Part shown: positions 1 through 10,967 of the stretch, piece after piece
Position numbering within the stretch: the stretch's first letter is position 1
Layout: every line of letters starts with the position of its first letter
From: Stutzerimonas degradans
GTDB taxonomy: Bacteria; Pseudomonadota; Gammaproteobacteria; Pseudomonadales; Pseudomonadaceae
Assembly (NCBI RefSeq): GCF_024448505.1
Contig: NZ_JAMOHV010000001.1
Coordinates: 124,001 to 188,000, forward strand
Direction: 5' to 3'
Length of the DNA: 64,000 bases
Program-made: the position numbers and the translations under genes
The notes under the pieces: model-generated
Seen by the model: only the letters and a program-made list of their open reading frames with translations
What the model was told of the DNA's origin: nothing
Databases searched by the model: none

Positions 1-112
1 CGGTCAGGAATGGAGTGATTCTAGGCGAGATTGTTCGGCGCCGGGCAGGGGGCGGCCGCTCACGGCGCCGCGCTGCACGCCCGCTCGGGCGCGCGGCAGC
101 GGGGCCGGTGGA

Positions 113-1489
113 TCAGACGGTATGCAGGTACCAGTTGTATTCCAGGTCGGAGATCGAATGCTCGAACTCGGCCAGTTCGCTTTCCTTGCAGGCGACGAAG
201 ATGTCGATGTAATCCGGGCTGATGTAGCGCGCCATGATCTCGCTGTCGTCGAGCTGGCGCAGCGCGTCGCGCAGGTTGGACGGCAGGCTCGGTTCCACCT
301 GTTCGTAGGAGTTGCCCTCGATCGGCGCGTTCGGCTCGATGCGGTTGGTCAGCCCGTGATGGATGCCGGCCAGTACGGAGGCGAGCAACAGGTAGGGGTT
401 GGCATCGGCGCCGGCGACGCGGTGCTCGATGCGTACGGCGTCCGGGCTGTCGGTCGGCACGCGCAGCGCTACGGTGCGGTTGTCCAGGCCCCAGCAGGGT
501 GCATTGGGTACGTAGAACTGCGCGCCGAAGCGGCGATAGGAGTTCACGTTGGGGCAGAGGAAGGCCATCGACGCGGCCATCGTCTCCTGCACGCCGCCGA
601 TGGCGTGGCGCAGGGCCTGGCTTTCCAGCGGGTTGTCGGTGGCGAAGATATTGTTACCGTCCTTGTCGAGCAGCGAGATGTGCACGTGCAGCCCGTTGCC
701 GGCCTGGCCCGGATAGGGCTTGGCCATGAAGGTGGTGTCCATCTCGTGGTCGTAGGCGATGTTCTTGATCAGCCGCTTGAGCAGCACCGCGTAGTCGCAC
801 GCCTTGATCGGGTCGGCGACGTGATGCAGGTTGACCTCGAACTGCGCCGGGGCGCTTTCCTTGACGATGGCGTCGGCCGGGATGCCCTGTTCCTTGGCGC
901 CTTCGAGAATGTCCTGCAGGCAGTCGACGTACTCGTCGAGGTCGTCGATCAGGTAGACCTGGGTCGACTGCGGGCGCTTGCCGGAGATCGGCGAGCGCGG
1001 CGGTTGCGGCCGGCCGTTCACGTTCTCCTGGTCGATCAGGTAGAACTCCAGCTCGAACGCGGCGCAGATGGTCAGGCCCAGTTCGTCGAAGCGGCTCACC
1101 ACCTGACGCAGCACCTCGCGCGGGTCGGCGAAGAACGGCTCGCCATCGCGCTCGTGCATGGTCATCAGCAGCTGTGCGGTGGGGCGACGCTGCCAGGGTT
1201 CGCGGCTGAGCGTGTTGGGAATCGGGAAGCAGGTGCGGTCCGAGTCACCGATGTCCATGCCCAGACCGGAGCTTTCCACGGTGATGCCGTTGATATCCAG
1301 GGCGAACAGCGAGGCGGGCAGGTTGATGCCTTTCTCGTACACCTTGTGCAGGCTGGCGCGTTCGATGCGCTTGCCACGCACGACGCCGTTCATGTCTGCA
1401 ATGAGGAGGTCGATGTAAAGCACCTCCGGGTGTTCCTTGAGAAACGCGTTCGCTTCGTTGAGCTGAACGGCACGCGGCGGGGGAAGCAT
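113..1489 (-). CDS. spuI: Gamma-glutamylpolyamine synthetase, SpuI (glutamine synthetase family)
   Basis: The 458-residue protein is a class-I glutamine synthetase-like ligase. It has an N-terminal beta-grasp part (about residues 20-115) and a catalytic barrel. Metal and substrate segments are visible: FELEFYLI near 145-152, NGLHVHIS near 250, NSYRRF near 310, NRTVALRVP, and GADANPYL near 355. Family members of this size join glutamate to putrescine or other polyamines using ATP, the first step of the gamma-glutamyl route. It is divergent from spuABCDEFGH, the layout of P. aeruginosa PA0296 next to PA0297-PA0304. The ATG at 1489 has an AAGGTG Shine-Dalgarno-like sequence about 8 nt upstream. 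Which polyamine it prefers cannot be read from sequence. A second ligase of the same family (spuB) lies across the divergent promoter. Confidence 0.9.
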   Translation of the reverse strand: MLPPPRAVQLNEANAFLKEHPEVLYIDLLIADMNGVVRGKRIERASLHKVYEKGINLPASLFALDINGITVESSGLGMDIGDSDRTCFPIPNTLSREPWQRRPTAQLLMTMHERDGEPFFADPREVLRQVVSRFDELGLTICAAFELEFYLIDQENVNGRPQPPRSPISGKRPQSTQVYLIDDLDEYVDCLQDILEGAKEQGIPADAIVKESAPAQFEVNLHHVADPIKACDYAVLLKRLIKNIAYDHEMDTTFMAKPYPGQAGNGLHVHISLLDKDGNNIFATDNPLESQALRHAIGGVQETMAASMAFLCPNVNSYRRFGAQFYVPNAPCWGLDNRTVALRVPTDSPDAVRIEHRVAGADANPYLLLASVLAGIHHGLTNRIEPNAPIEGNSYEQVEPSLPSNLRDALRQLDDSEIMARYISPDYIDIFVACKESELAEFEHSISDLEYNWYLHTV

Positions 1490-1740
1490 GATGAAGCACC
1501 TTAATTGTTAAAAATTTCAATCATCAGACTGCTCGATTAGGAGTCAATCCGAAAGCCTGTTGCCTGTCAATAGCCCTCCCGGACGCCCCATGATGGCCCA
1601 GAGTGGGCACTTGCGGGGCATTTTCGTCTCCGGCGTGCGATGTTGAAAAAACCACGAGATCGCCGCTCCGTTCGGCTATTGTCTATAAAAATGAACAAGA
1701 CTACTCTCCGGTAGGCCATCAACCGGAAGACGAGCATCCC
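1490..1740. promoter_or_regulatory. Divergent spuI / spuA promoter region
   Basis: About 250 nt separate the two divergent start codons, and the region is clearly richer in A+T than the genes. For the rightward spu genes a -10-like TATAAA lies at 1684-1689 without a convincing -35. For spuI a TTGACT at about 1539-1544 (minus strand) is followed 17 nt later by the poor -10 match ATGATT. A GG-N10-GC arrangement at 1606-1619 is too far from the sigma-54 consensus to call. The region should carry polyamine and carbon-source control, but no operator could be recognised by eye. Confidence 0.45.
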
Positions 1741-2487
1741 ATGTCGCGCAAGCCCCTGATCGGCGTTTCCGCCTGCACCCGCATGATCGGCCAGCACGGT
1801 TTTCATATTGCCGGCGACAAATATCTGCGCGCCGCCGCGGTCGCCGGTGTGCCGCTGATCATCCCCGCGCTGGACGAACTGATCGACCAGGCCACGCTGC
1901 TGGAAAGCCTTGATGGCCTGCTGTTCACCGGCTCGCCGTCGAACGTCGAACCGCAGCATTACGCCGGGCCGCAGAGCGCGCCCGGCACTCCGCACGATCC
2001 GCCGCGCGACCGCCTGACCCTGCCGCTGATCCGCGCGGCCGTGCATGCCGGTATTCCGGTGTTCGGCATCTGTCGCGGTTTCCAGGAAATGAACGTGGCC
2101 TTCGGTGGCAGCCTGTTGCAAAAAGTGCACGAGGTGGAACCCTACCAGGACCATCGCGAGAACCCCGAGGCGCCGCTCGACGATCAGTACGGCCTCAGCC
2201 ATGACTTGCACGTACAACCCGGCGGCCTGCTCGATCGCCTCGGCCTGCCGCCGCTGGTACGCGTCAATTCGGTGCATGGCCAGGGCGTCGAGCGTCTGGG
2301 CGAGGGCCTGCGCATCGAGGCGCTGGCGCCGGACGGTCTTATCGAGGCGTTCTCGGTGGAGGATGCCCGCAGTTTCGCCCTCGGCGTACAGTGGCATCCG
2401 GAATGGAAGGTGCACGAGCACCCGCATTACCTGGCGTTGTTCCAGGGCTTCGCCGAAGCCTGTCGGGAGCGCGCGAGACAGCGCTGA
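1741..2487 (+). CDS. spuA: Gamma-glutamyl-GABA hydrolase, SpuA (class I glutamine amidotransferase family)
   Basis: This 248-residue cytoplasmic hydrolase has a class I amidotransferase fold. The nucleophile is Cys111 in FGICRGFQ, with His219 and Glu221 in VQWHPEW completing the triad. Peptidase C26 members of this type (PuuD/SpuA) split gamma-glutamyl-GABA or glutamyl-polyamine intermediates and release glutamate. The frame is open to 1603, but the ATG at 1741 starts the conserved MSRKPLIGVSA N-terminus, while the upstream stretch looks like non-coding, AT-rich promoter. It is followed after 35 nt by spuB, so the two are probably co-transcribed. Its position between two glutamylpolyamine ligases supports the pathway role. 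Confidence 0.9.
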   Translation: MSRKPLIGVSACTRMIGQHGFHIAGDKYLRAAAVAGVPLIIPALDELIDQATLLESLDGLLFTGSPSNVEPQHYAGPQSAPGTPHDPPRDRLTLPLIRAAVHAGIPVFGICRGFQEMNVAFGGSLLQKVHEVEPYQDHRENPEAPLDDQYGLSHDLHVQPGGLLDRLGLPPLVRVNSVHGQGVERLGEGLRIEALAPDGLIEAFSVEDARSFALGVQWHPEWKVHEHPHYLALFQGFAEACRERARQR

Positions 2488-2522
2488 TCGGACGCGGCGC
2501 CAACACCCAACCCGAGGTCATC

Positions 2523-3881
2523 ATGACTACCCAGCTCGACCAGCTCACCAGCTGGCTCAAAGAACGCAAGATCACCGAAGTGGAATGCCTGATCAGCGAC
2601 CTGACCGGCATCGCCCGCGGCAAAATCTCCCCGACCAGCAAGTTCCTCGGCGAGAAGGGCATGCGCCTGCCCGAGAGCGTGCTGCTGCAGACCGTCACCG
2701 GCGACTACGTCGAGGACGACATTTATTACGAACTGCTCGACCCGGCCGACATCGACATGTTCTGCCGCCCCGATCCCAATGCCGTGTTTCTCGTGCCCTG
2801 GGCCATCGAGCCCACCGCCCAGGTGATCCACGACACCTACGACAAGATGGGCAACCCCATCGAGCTGTCGCCACGCAACATCTTGAAGCGCGTGTTGAAG
2901 CTGTACGCCGACCGTGGCTGGCAGCCGATCGTTGCGCCGGAGATGGAGTTCTACCTGACCAGCCGCTGCGAGGACCCGGACCTGCCGTTCCAGCCGCCGA
3001 TCGGTCGTTCCGGTCGCCAGGAGACCGGCCGCCAGTCGTTCTCCATCGACGCGGCCAACGAATTCGATCCGCTGTTCGAGGACATGTACGACTGGTGCGA
3101 GGCCCAGGGCCTGGACCTCGATACGCTGATCCACGAGGAAGGCACCGCGCAGATGGAGATCAACTTCCGTCATGGCGAGGCGCTGCATCTGGCCGATCAG
3201 ATTCTGGTGTTCAAACGCACCATGCGTGAGGCCGCGCTCAAGCACAACGTCGCCGCCACCTTCATGGCCAAGCCGATGACCGGTGAGCCGGGCAGCGCCA
3301 TGCATCTGCACCAGAGCGTGGTGGACCTAGAAAGCGGGCGTAACGTGTTCTCCAACCCGGACGGCTCGATGAGCCAGCTGTTCCTGCATCACGTCGGCGG
3401 TCTGCAGAAATACATCCCCGAACTGCTGCCGCTGTTCGCCCCCAACGTCAACTCGTTCCGCCGTTTCCTGCCCGATACCTCGGCGCCGGTGAACGTCGAG
3501 TGGGGCGAGGAGAACCGCACCGTCGGCCTGCGCGTGCCGGATTCCGACCCGCAGAACCGTCGCCTGGAAAACCGCCTGCCGGGCGCCGACGCCAACCCTT
3601 ACCTGGCCATCGCCGCCAGCCTGTTGTGCGGTTACATCGGCATGGTCGAGGGCATCAACCCGAGCCCGCCGGTCAAGGGGCGCGGCTACGAGCGCCGCAA
3701 CCTGCGGCTGCCGCTGACGCTGGAAGCGGCGCTGGAGCGCATGGAGAACTGCCGCGAGCTGCGCAAATACCTGAGCCCGAAGTTCATCACCGGCTACGTC
3801 GCGGTCAAGCGCACCGAGCAGGAGAACTATCACCGGGTCATCAGCTCCTGGGAGCGCGAGTTCCTGATGCTCTCGGTGTAA
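2523..3881 (+). CDS. spuB: Gamma-glutamylpolyamine synthetase, SpuB (glutamine synthetase family)
   Basis: This is a 452-residue glutamine synthetase-like ligase, a paralogue of SpuI. Visible catalytic segments are APEMEFYLT near residue 140, AMHLHQSV in the glutamate/ATP site, NSFRRF, and NRTVGLRVP, then GADANPYLA. It is predicted to gamma-glutamylate polyamines or their monoamine products in the cytoplasm. The frame continues upstream to 2391 inside spuA. The ATG at 2523 is preferred because it follows a GAGG ribosome-binding sequence and begins at the conserved N-terminus. The downstream neighbour spuC is reached across a 72-nt gap holding a perfect 9-bp hairpin. SpuI and SpuB may differ in chain-length preference; that is inference. 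Confidence 0.9.
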   Translation: MTTQLDQLTSWLKERKITEVECLISDLTGIARGKISPTSKFLGEKGMRLPESVLLQTVTGDYVEDDIYYELLDPADIDMFCRPDPNAVFLVPWAIEPTAQVIHDTYDKMGNPIELSPRNILKRVLKLYADRGWQPIVAPEMEFYLTSRCEDPDLPFQPPIGRSGRQETGRQSFSIDAANEFDPLFEDMYDWCEAQGLDLDTLIHEEGTAQMEINFRHGEALHLADQILVFKRTMREAALKHNVAATFMAKPMTGEPGSAMHLHQSVVDLESGRNVFSNPDGSMSQLFLHHVGGLQKYIPELLPLFAPNVNSFRRFLPDTSAPVNVEWGEENRTVGLRVPDSDPQNRRLENRLPGADANPYLAIAASLLCGYIGMVEGINPSPPVKGRGYERRNLRLPLTLEAALERMENCRELRKYLSPKFITGYVAVKRTEQENYHRVISSWEREFLMLSV

Positions 3882-3892
3882 CGAACTGCCGT

Positions 3893-3921
3893 AGGGGTGG
3901 ATGACGCGGTGCTCATCCACC
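3893..3921. repeat. GTAGGG-type hairpin repeat between spuB and spuC
   Basis: The inverted repeat GGTGGATGA (3896-3904) and TCATCCACC (3913-3921) is a perfect 9-bp stem with an 8-nt loop, preceded by GTAG. The arrangement GTAGGG(G)TGGA ... TCCACC recurs in a fuller form between hisA and hisF (60791-60870), so both appear to be members of one interspersed family. It lies inside the spu transcription unit and lacks a T-run, so read-through or mRNA stabilisation is more likely than termination. Confidence 0.6.
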
Positions 3922-3953
3922 GACCACTCACATAGGCAAAAAGAGGTGATTCG

Positions 3954-5312
3954 ATGAGCGATTCGCAAACCCTGCACTGGCAAGCCCTGAGCCGCGACCA
4001 CCACTTGCCGCCGTTCACCGACTACAAGGCGCTGAACGCCAAGGGCACGCGCATCATCACCAAGGCGTCCGGCGTCTACCTGTGGGACAGCGAGGGCCAC
4101 AAGATCCTCGATGCCATGGCCGGCCTGTGGTGCGTCAACGTCGGTTACGGCCGTGAGGAGCTGGTCGAGGCCGCGGCAAAGCAGATGCGCGAGCTGCCCT
4201 ACTACAACCTGTTCTTCCAGACCGCGCACCCGCCGGCGGTGGCGCTGGCCAAGGCGATCGCCGACATCGCCCCGCAGGGGATGAACCATGTGTTCTTCAC
4301 CGGCTCCGGTTCGGAAGCCAACGACACCGTGCTGCGCATGGTGCGCCATTACTGGGCGATCAAGGGCCAGCCGGCGAAGAAGGTGATCATCGGCCGCTGG
4401 AACGGCTATCACGGCTCGACCATCGCCGGCGCCAGCCTTGGCGGCATGAAGGCCATGCACGAGCAGGGTGACGGCCCGATCCCAGGCATCGAGCATATCG
4501 ACCAGCCCTACTGGTTCGGCGAGGGCGGCGACATGAGCCCGGAAGAGTTCGGCGTACGCATCGCTGACCAGCTGGAACAGAAGATTCTTGAGGTCGGCGA
4601 GGACAAGGTCGCCGCCTTCATCGCCGAACCGATCCAAGGCGCCGGCGGCGTGATCATCCCCCCCGAGAGCTACTGGCCGCGGATCAAGGAAATCCTCGCG
4701 CGCTACGACATCCTCTTCATCGCCGACGAGGTCATCTGCGGCTTCGGCCGTACCGGTGAGTGGTTCGGCAGCGACTACTACGGCCTCGAGCCGGATCTGA
4801 TGCCCATCGCCAAGGGGCTGACCTCGGGCTATATCCCCATGGGCGGCGTGGTGGTGCGCGACGAAGTGGTGCGCACGCTCAACGAGGGCGGCGAGTTCTA
4901 CCACGGCTTCACCTATTCGGGGCATCCGGTGGCCGCCGCGGTGGCGCTGGAGAACATCCGCATCCTGCGCGAGGAGAAGATCGTCGAGCGGGTGAAGACG
5001 AAGACGGCACCCTATTTGCAATCTCGCTGGCAGGAACTCGCCGAGCATCCGCTGGTGGGCGAGGCGCGCGGCGTCGGCATGCTCGGCGCGCTGGAGCTGG
5101 TGAAGAACAAGAAAACCCGCGAACGCTTCGCCGAGGCGGGGGTGGGCATGCGCTGTCGCGAGCACTGCTTCCGCAACGGCCTGGTGATGCGCGCGGTCGG
5201 CGACACCATGATCGTTTCGCCGCCGCTGGTGATCGCCGAGGAGGAAATCGACGAGCTGATCGGCAAGGTCCGGCTGTGTCTGGATGCCACCGCGCGTGAC
5301 GTGCTGGGCTAA
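3954..5312 (+). CDS. spuC: Putrescine/polyamine:pyruvate aminotransferase, SpuC
   Basis: This 452-residue class III PLP aminotransferase is near the usual family length. The cofactor-binding GSGSEAND lies at 117-124, the Asp motif [13 protein letters not shown] at 256-268 (Asp258), and the PLP lysine is Lys287 in [10 protein letters not shown]. In Pseudomonas the enzyme transfers the amino group of putrescine, cadaverine or related amines to pyruvate. The aldehyde then proceeds toward GABA, giving a second route beside glutamylation. An AAAGAGGTG ribosome-binding site precedes the ATG. It sits between the ligase/hydrolase genes and the polyamine transporter genes, consistent with one catabolic and uptake unit. 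Confidence 0.9.
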   Translation: MSDSQTLHWQALSRDHHLPPFTDYKALNAKGTRIITKASGVYLWDSEGHKILDAMAGLWCVNVGYGREELVEAAAKQMRELPYYNLFFQTAHPPAVALAKAIADIAPQGMNHVFFTGSGSEANDTVLRMVRHYWAIKGQPAKKVIIGRWNGYHGSTIAGASLGGMKAMHEQGDGPIPGIEHIDQPYWFGEGGDMSPEEFGVRIADQLEQKILEVGEDKVAAFIAEPIQGAGGVIIPPESYWPRIKEILARYDILFIADEVICGFGRTGEWFGSDYYGLEPDLMPIAKGLTSGYIPMGGVVVRDEVVRTLNEGGEFYHGFTYSGHPVAAAVALENIRILREEKIVERVKTKTAPYLQSRWQELAEHPLVGEARGVGMLGALELVKNKKTRERFAEAGVGMRCREHCFRNGLVMRAVGDTMIVSPPLVIAEEEIDELIGKVRLCLDATARDVLG

Positions 5313-5465
5313 GGTTCACCGGGCAGCGTACGGTCTGTTGAAAAAGCGTCCCCGACCTTGCCAGACTGCGCGCTGTGCGTGGCCGGAGCCAACCGAAGAT
5401 GCGCCGATACGGTGCATCGTCAGACCGCCGCGCTGTTCATGGTCTGTTCCACTGCCCCGACATAA

Positions 5466-6587
<1,122 letters not shown>

Positions 6588-6795
6588 AGCCTGACGTGCC
6601 GGCCCGGCAGCCGTCGTGCTGCCCGGTCGCTATAAGGCGAGGGAGTGCCGAGCCGACGGGAGTTGCGCCAGTCTGTAGTCCGCTGGCGCAGCATTTCCTC
6701 GCGCAACACTCGGTTTTTGTTGCGTCACCTGTTGATTTTCAGAGGTTTTTCCAATAAACAGCCCGGCTTTCCCCTCGGGGCAACGCACGGCCTGA

Positions 6796-7917
<1,122 letters not shown>

Positions 7918-7922
7918 ATACC

Positions 7923-7939
7923 CGGGCGGTTGCCGCCCG
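7923..7939 (+). other. Intercistronic stem-loop after spuE
   Basis: CGGGCGG (7923-7929) pairs perfectly with CCGCCCG (7933-7939) around a 3-nt loop, five bases after the spuE stop codon. No T-run follows, so it probably protects the upstream mRNA or attenuates rather than terminates. spuF begins 60 nt further on. Confidence 0.6.
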
Positions 7940-7999
7940 CTGCAACGACCATCGATATCCGGCGCTGACCGGCCAACCTACATTTTCGGGAGTTCGCGC

Positions 8000-9151
8000 A
8001 TGGCCGTTGCCTCCAGCGCCTACAAGAAAGCCCTCACCGGCGAGAGCAAGAACAAGCAGGTGCTGCTGAAGATCGACCGCGTCACCAAGAAGTTCGACGA
8101 AACGGTGGCGGTCGATGACGTCTCGCTGAACATTCATCAGGGCGAGATCTTCGCGCTGCTGGGCGGTTCCGGATCGGGCAAGTCGACCCTGCTGCGCATG
8201 CTCGCCGGCTTCGAGCGGCCGAGCGAGGGGCGTATCTTCCTCGACGGTCAGGACATCACCGATCTGCCGCCCTACGAGCGGCCGATCAACATGATGTTCC
8301 AGTCCTACGCGCTGTTCCCGCACATGACGGTCGAGCAGAACATCGCCTTCGGCCTCAAGCAGGATGGCCTGTCCAAGGACGAGATCGCCGGGCGCGTCAG
8401 CGAGATGCTCGGCCTGGTGCAGATGACCCAGTACGCCAAGCGCAAGCCGCACCAGCTCTCCGGCGGCCAGCGCCAGCGCGTGGCTCTGGCGCGTTCGCTG
8501 GCGAAAAGACCCAAGCTGCTGTTGCTCGACGAGCCGATGGGCGCGCTGGACAAGAAGCTGCGCTCGCAGATGCAGCTGGAGCTGGTGCAGATCATCGAGC
8601 GCGTCGGTGTGACCTGCGTGATGGTTACCCATGACCAGGAAGAGGCCATGACCATGGCCGAGCGCATCGCCATCATGAGCCAGGGTTGGATTGCCCAGGT
8701 CGGCAGCCCGATGGACATCTACGAGACCCCGGCCAGCCGGCTGGTCTGCGAATTCATCGGCAACGTCAACCTGTTCGATGGCGAACTGGTGGAAGACCTC
8801 GAAGACCACGCGGTGATCGCCTGCCCGCAGCTGGAACGGCCCATCTACGTCGGCCACGGTATCAGTACCCGCGCCCAGGACAAGCGTGTGACCTACGCCC
8901 TGCGCCCGGAGAAGCTGCTGATGAGCCTGGAGAAGCCGGTGCTGGAAATGGCGGACTACAACTGGGTCGAGGGCGTGGTGCACGACATCGCCTACCTCGG
9001 CGGCCATTCGGTCTACTACATCAAGCTGGAGTCTGGGATGCTGCTGCAGGCCTTCGTCGCCAATGCCGAGCGCCACGTCAAATGGCCGACTTGGGAGGAG
9101 CGGGTCTACCTGCACTGGCTCAGTGACAGCGGCGTGGTGCTGCAGGCATGA
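8000..9151 (+). CDS. spuF: Polyamine ABC importer ATPase, SpuF (PotA/PotG type)
   Basis: This is an importer ATPase of 383 residues. Walker A GGSGSGKST is at 55-63, the signature LSGGQ at 153-157, Walker B LLLLDEP at 173-179, and the switch histidine is in MVTHDQEEA. The C-terminal 120 residues form the TOBE-type regulatory domain usual in PotA/PotG and MalK-like ATPases. It should energise SpuG/SpuH. The start at 8000 follows CGGGAG at a good distance. The stop overlaps the spuG start in ATGA, so translation is coupled. Confidence 0.9.
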   Translation: MAVASSAYKKALTGESKNKQVLLKIDRVTKKFDETVAVDDVSLNIHQGEIFALLGGSGSGKSTLLRMLAGFERPSEGRIFLDGQDITDLPPYERPINMMFQSYALFPHMTVEQNIAFGLKQDGLSKDEIAGRVSEMLGLVQMTQYAKRKPHQLSGGQRQRVALARSLAKRPKLLLLDEPMGALDKKLRSQMQLELVQIIERVGVTCVMVTHDQEEAMTMAERIAIMSQGWIAQVGSPMDIYETPASRLVCEFIGNVNLFDGELVEDLEDHAVIACPQLERPIYVGHGISTRAQDKRVTYALRPEKLLMSLEKPVLEMADYNWVEGVVHDIAYLGGHSVYYIKLESGMLLQAFVANAERHVKWPTWEERVYLHWLSDSGVVLQA

Positions 9152-10047
9152 GCCGCCGGCCCGCGCTGAATAACGGCCGCCGGCTGGTCATCGGCGTTCC
9201 GTTCCTCTGGCTGATGCTGTTCTTCCTGCTGCCGTTCGCCATCGTGCTGAAGATCAGCTTCGCCGAGGCCGACGTGGCGATTCCGCCGTACACGGAAATC
9301 TTCCGCTACGCCGAGCAGCAGCTGCAGGTGCTGATCAACCTGGGCAACTACATCTTCCTCAGCGAGGACGAACTGTACCTGGCCGCCTACCTCGGCTCGC
9401 TGCGCATCGCCTTCTTCAGCACGCTGCTGTGCCTGCTGATCGGCTACCCGATGGCCTACGCCATCGCCCGCGCGCGCAAGGACCTGCAGACGGTCCTGCT
9501 GCTGCTGATCATGATGCCGACCTGGACCGCGATCCTGATCCGCGTCTACGCCTGGATGGGCATCCTCAGCAGCAACGGCCTGCTCAACGGCCTGCTGCAG
9601 GGCCTCGGGCTGATCGACACGCCGCTGCAGATCCTCAACACCGACATCGCGGTGTACATCGGCGTGGTCTATTCCTACCTGCCGTTCATGATCCTGCCGC
9701 TCTACGCCAATCTGGTGAAGCACGACCCGAGCCTGCTGGAGGCGGCGTCCGACCTCGGCGCACGCAACCTCACCAGCTTCTGGAAGATCACCGTGCCGCT
9801 GTCGAAGAACGGCATCATCGCCGGCTGCATGCTGGTGTTCATCCCGGTGGTCGGCGAGTTCGTCATCCCCGAGCTGCTCGGCGGCCCGGAGACGCTGATG
9901 ATCGGCAAGGTGCTCTGGCAGGAATTCTTCAACAACCGCGACTGGCCGGTGGCCTCGGCGCTGGCGGTGGTGATGCTGGCGATCCTCTTGGTGCCGATCA
10001 TTCTGTTCAACAGAAACCAGGCGAAAGAGCTGGAGGGCAAGCTATGA
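9148..10047 (+). CDS. spuG: Polyamine ABC importer permease, SpuG (PotH type)
   Basis: This 299-residue inner-membrane permease has six likely transmembrane segments, beginning with the hydrophobic stretch around residues 13-33. The cytoplasmic coupling (EAA) loop reads EAASDLGARNLTSFWKITVPL at about residues 195-215, here trimmed of flanks, and docks on SpuF. PotH-type permeases form a heterodimer with PotI-type partners. It overlaps spuF and spuH by 4 nt each (ATGA), showing a tightly coupled operon. Confidence 0.9.
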   Translation: MSRRPALNNGRRLVIGVPFLWLMLFFLLPFAIVLKISFAEADVAIPPYTEIFRYAEQQLQVLINLGNYIFLSEDELYLAAYLGSLRIAFFSTLLCLLIGYPMAYAIARARKDLQTVLLLLIMMPTWTAILIRVYAWMGILSSNGLLNGLLQGLGLIDTPLQILNTDIAVYIGVVYSYLPFMILPLYANLVKHDPSLLEAASDLGARNLTSFWKITVPLSKNGIIAGCMLVFIPVVGEFVIPELLGGPETLMIGKVLWQEFFNNRDWPVASALAVVMLAILLVPIILFNRNQAKELEGKL

Positions 10048-10931
10048 AACGCTGGAGCTTCTCCAACCTGATCCTGGTGCTCGGCCTGCTGTTCATCTAC
10101 CTGCCGATGGTCATCCTGGTCATCTACTCGTTCAACGACTCGCGGCTGGTGACCGTCTGGGGTGGCTGGTCGGTGAAGTGGTATGTCGGTCTGCTGGACA
10201 ACAGCCAGCTGATGGGCTCGGTGATGCGCTCGCTGGAGGTCGCCTTTTACACCGCCATTGCTGCGGTGGCGCTGGGTACGATGGCGGCCTTCGTGCTCAC
10301 CCGCATTCCGGTGTTCCGCGGCCGCACGCTGTTCGGCGGGCTGGTCACCGCGCCGCTGGTGATGCCCGAGGTGATCACCGGCCTGTCGCTGCTGCTGCTG
10401 TTCGTGGCTATGGCGCAGCTGATCGGCTGGCCAGAGCAGCGCGGTCTGGTGACGATCTGGATCGCTCATACCACCTTCTGTTCGTCCTATGTGGCGGTGG
10501 TGGTGATGGCGCGCCTGCGCGAGCTGGACCTGTCCATCGAGGAGGCGGCGATGGACCTCGGCGCGCGGCCGTGGAAGGTGTTCTTCCTGATCACCATGCC
10601 GATGATCGCGCCGTCGCTGGCCGCGGGTGGCATGCTGTCGTTCGCCCTGTCGCTGGACGATCTGGTACTGGCTAGCTTCGTCTCCGGCCCCGGTGCGACG
10701 ACGCTGCCGATGGAGATCTTCTCCGCCGTGCGCCTGGGCGTGAAGCCGGAAATCAACGCCGTGGCCAGCCTGATTCTGCTCAGCGTGTCGCTGGCGACGT
10801 TCTTCGCCTGGTACCTGAGCCGTCGCGCCGAGAAGCGTCGGGTGCGCGCCATGCAGCAGGCGATGGACGAGAGCAGCGGCCATCCCGCTTGGCGGCCCAC
10901 GGTCGTCGCGCCGCCGTCGGCACACAGCTGA
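10044..10931 (+). CDS. spuH: Polyamine ABC importer permease, SpuH (PotI type)
   Basis: This is the second permease, 295 residues with about six transmembrane helices. It starts with MKRWSFSNLILVLGLLFIYL and carries the EAA-type loop EEAAMDLGARPWKVFFLITM. The frame is open far upstream inside spuG, but the ATG at 10044 overlaps the spuG stop by 4 nt and begins at the conserved N-terminus. It is the last spu gene. The convergent NnrS gene ends only 36 nt away; a weak AAAGGG/CCCTTT stem (10938-10961) may end transcription in either direction. Confidence 0.9.
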   Translation: MKRWSFSNLILVLGLLFIYLPMVILVIYSFNDSRLVTVWGGWSVKWYVGLLDNSQLMGSVMRSLEVAFYTAIAAVALGTMAAFVLTRIPVFRGRTLFGGLVTAPLVMPEVITGLSLLLLFVAMAQLIGWPEQRGLVTIWIAHTTFCSSYVAVVVMARLRELDLSIEEAAMDLGARPWKVFFLITMPMIAPSLAAGGMLSFALSLDDLVLASFVSGPGATTLPMEIFSAVRLGVKPEINAVASLILLSVSLATFFAWYLSRRAEKRRVRAMQQAMDESSGHPAWRPTVVAPPSAHS

Positions 10932-10967
10932 ATGCGCAAAGGGTGCTTGACTGCGCCCTTTCTGAAT

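Noticed and set aside
122..1504. 460-codon ORF on the plus strand
   Set aside because: Antisense shadow of spuI in GC-rich DNA; the protein has no recognisable family and the opposite strand encodes a clear glutamine synthetase-like enzyme.
1606..1619. GG-N10-GC as a sigma-54 promoter of spuA
   Set aside because: Only the GG and GC with CAC agree; the T of TGG and the TT before GC are missing, unlike the perfect dctP promoter.
3327..5165. 612-codon minus-strand ORF
   Set aside because: Antisense to spuB and spuC; low-complexity His/Ala/Val-rich translation typical of codon-position shadows.
6600..6640. Terminator after spuD
   Set aside because: GGCAGC/GCTGCC can pair with a mismatch outward, but there is no T-run and spuE is likely in the same transcript.
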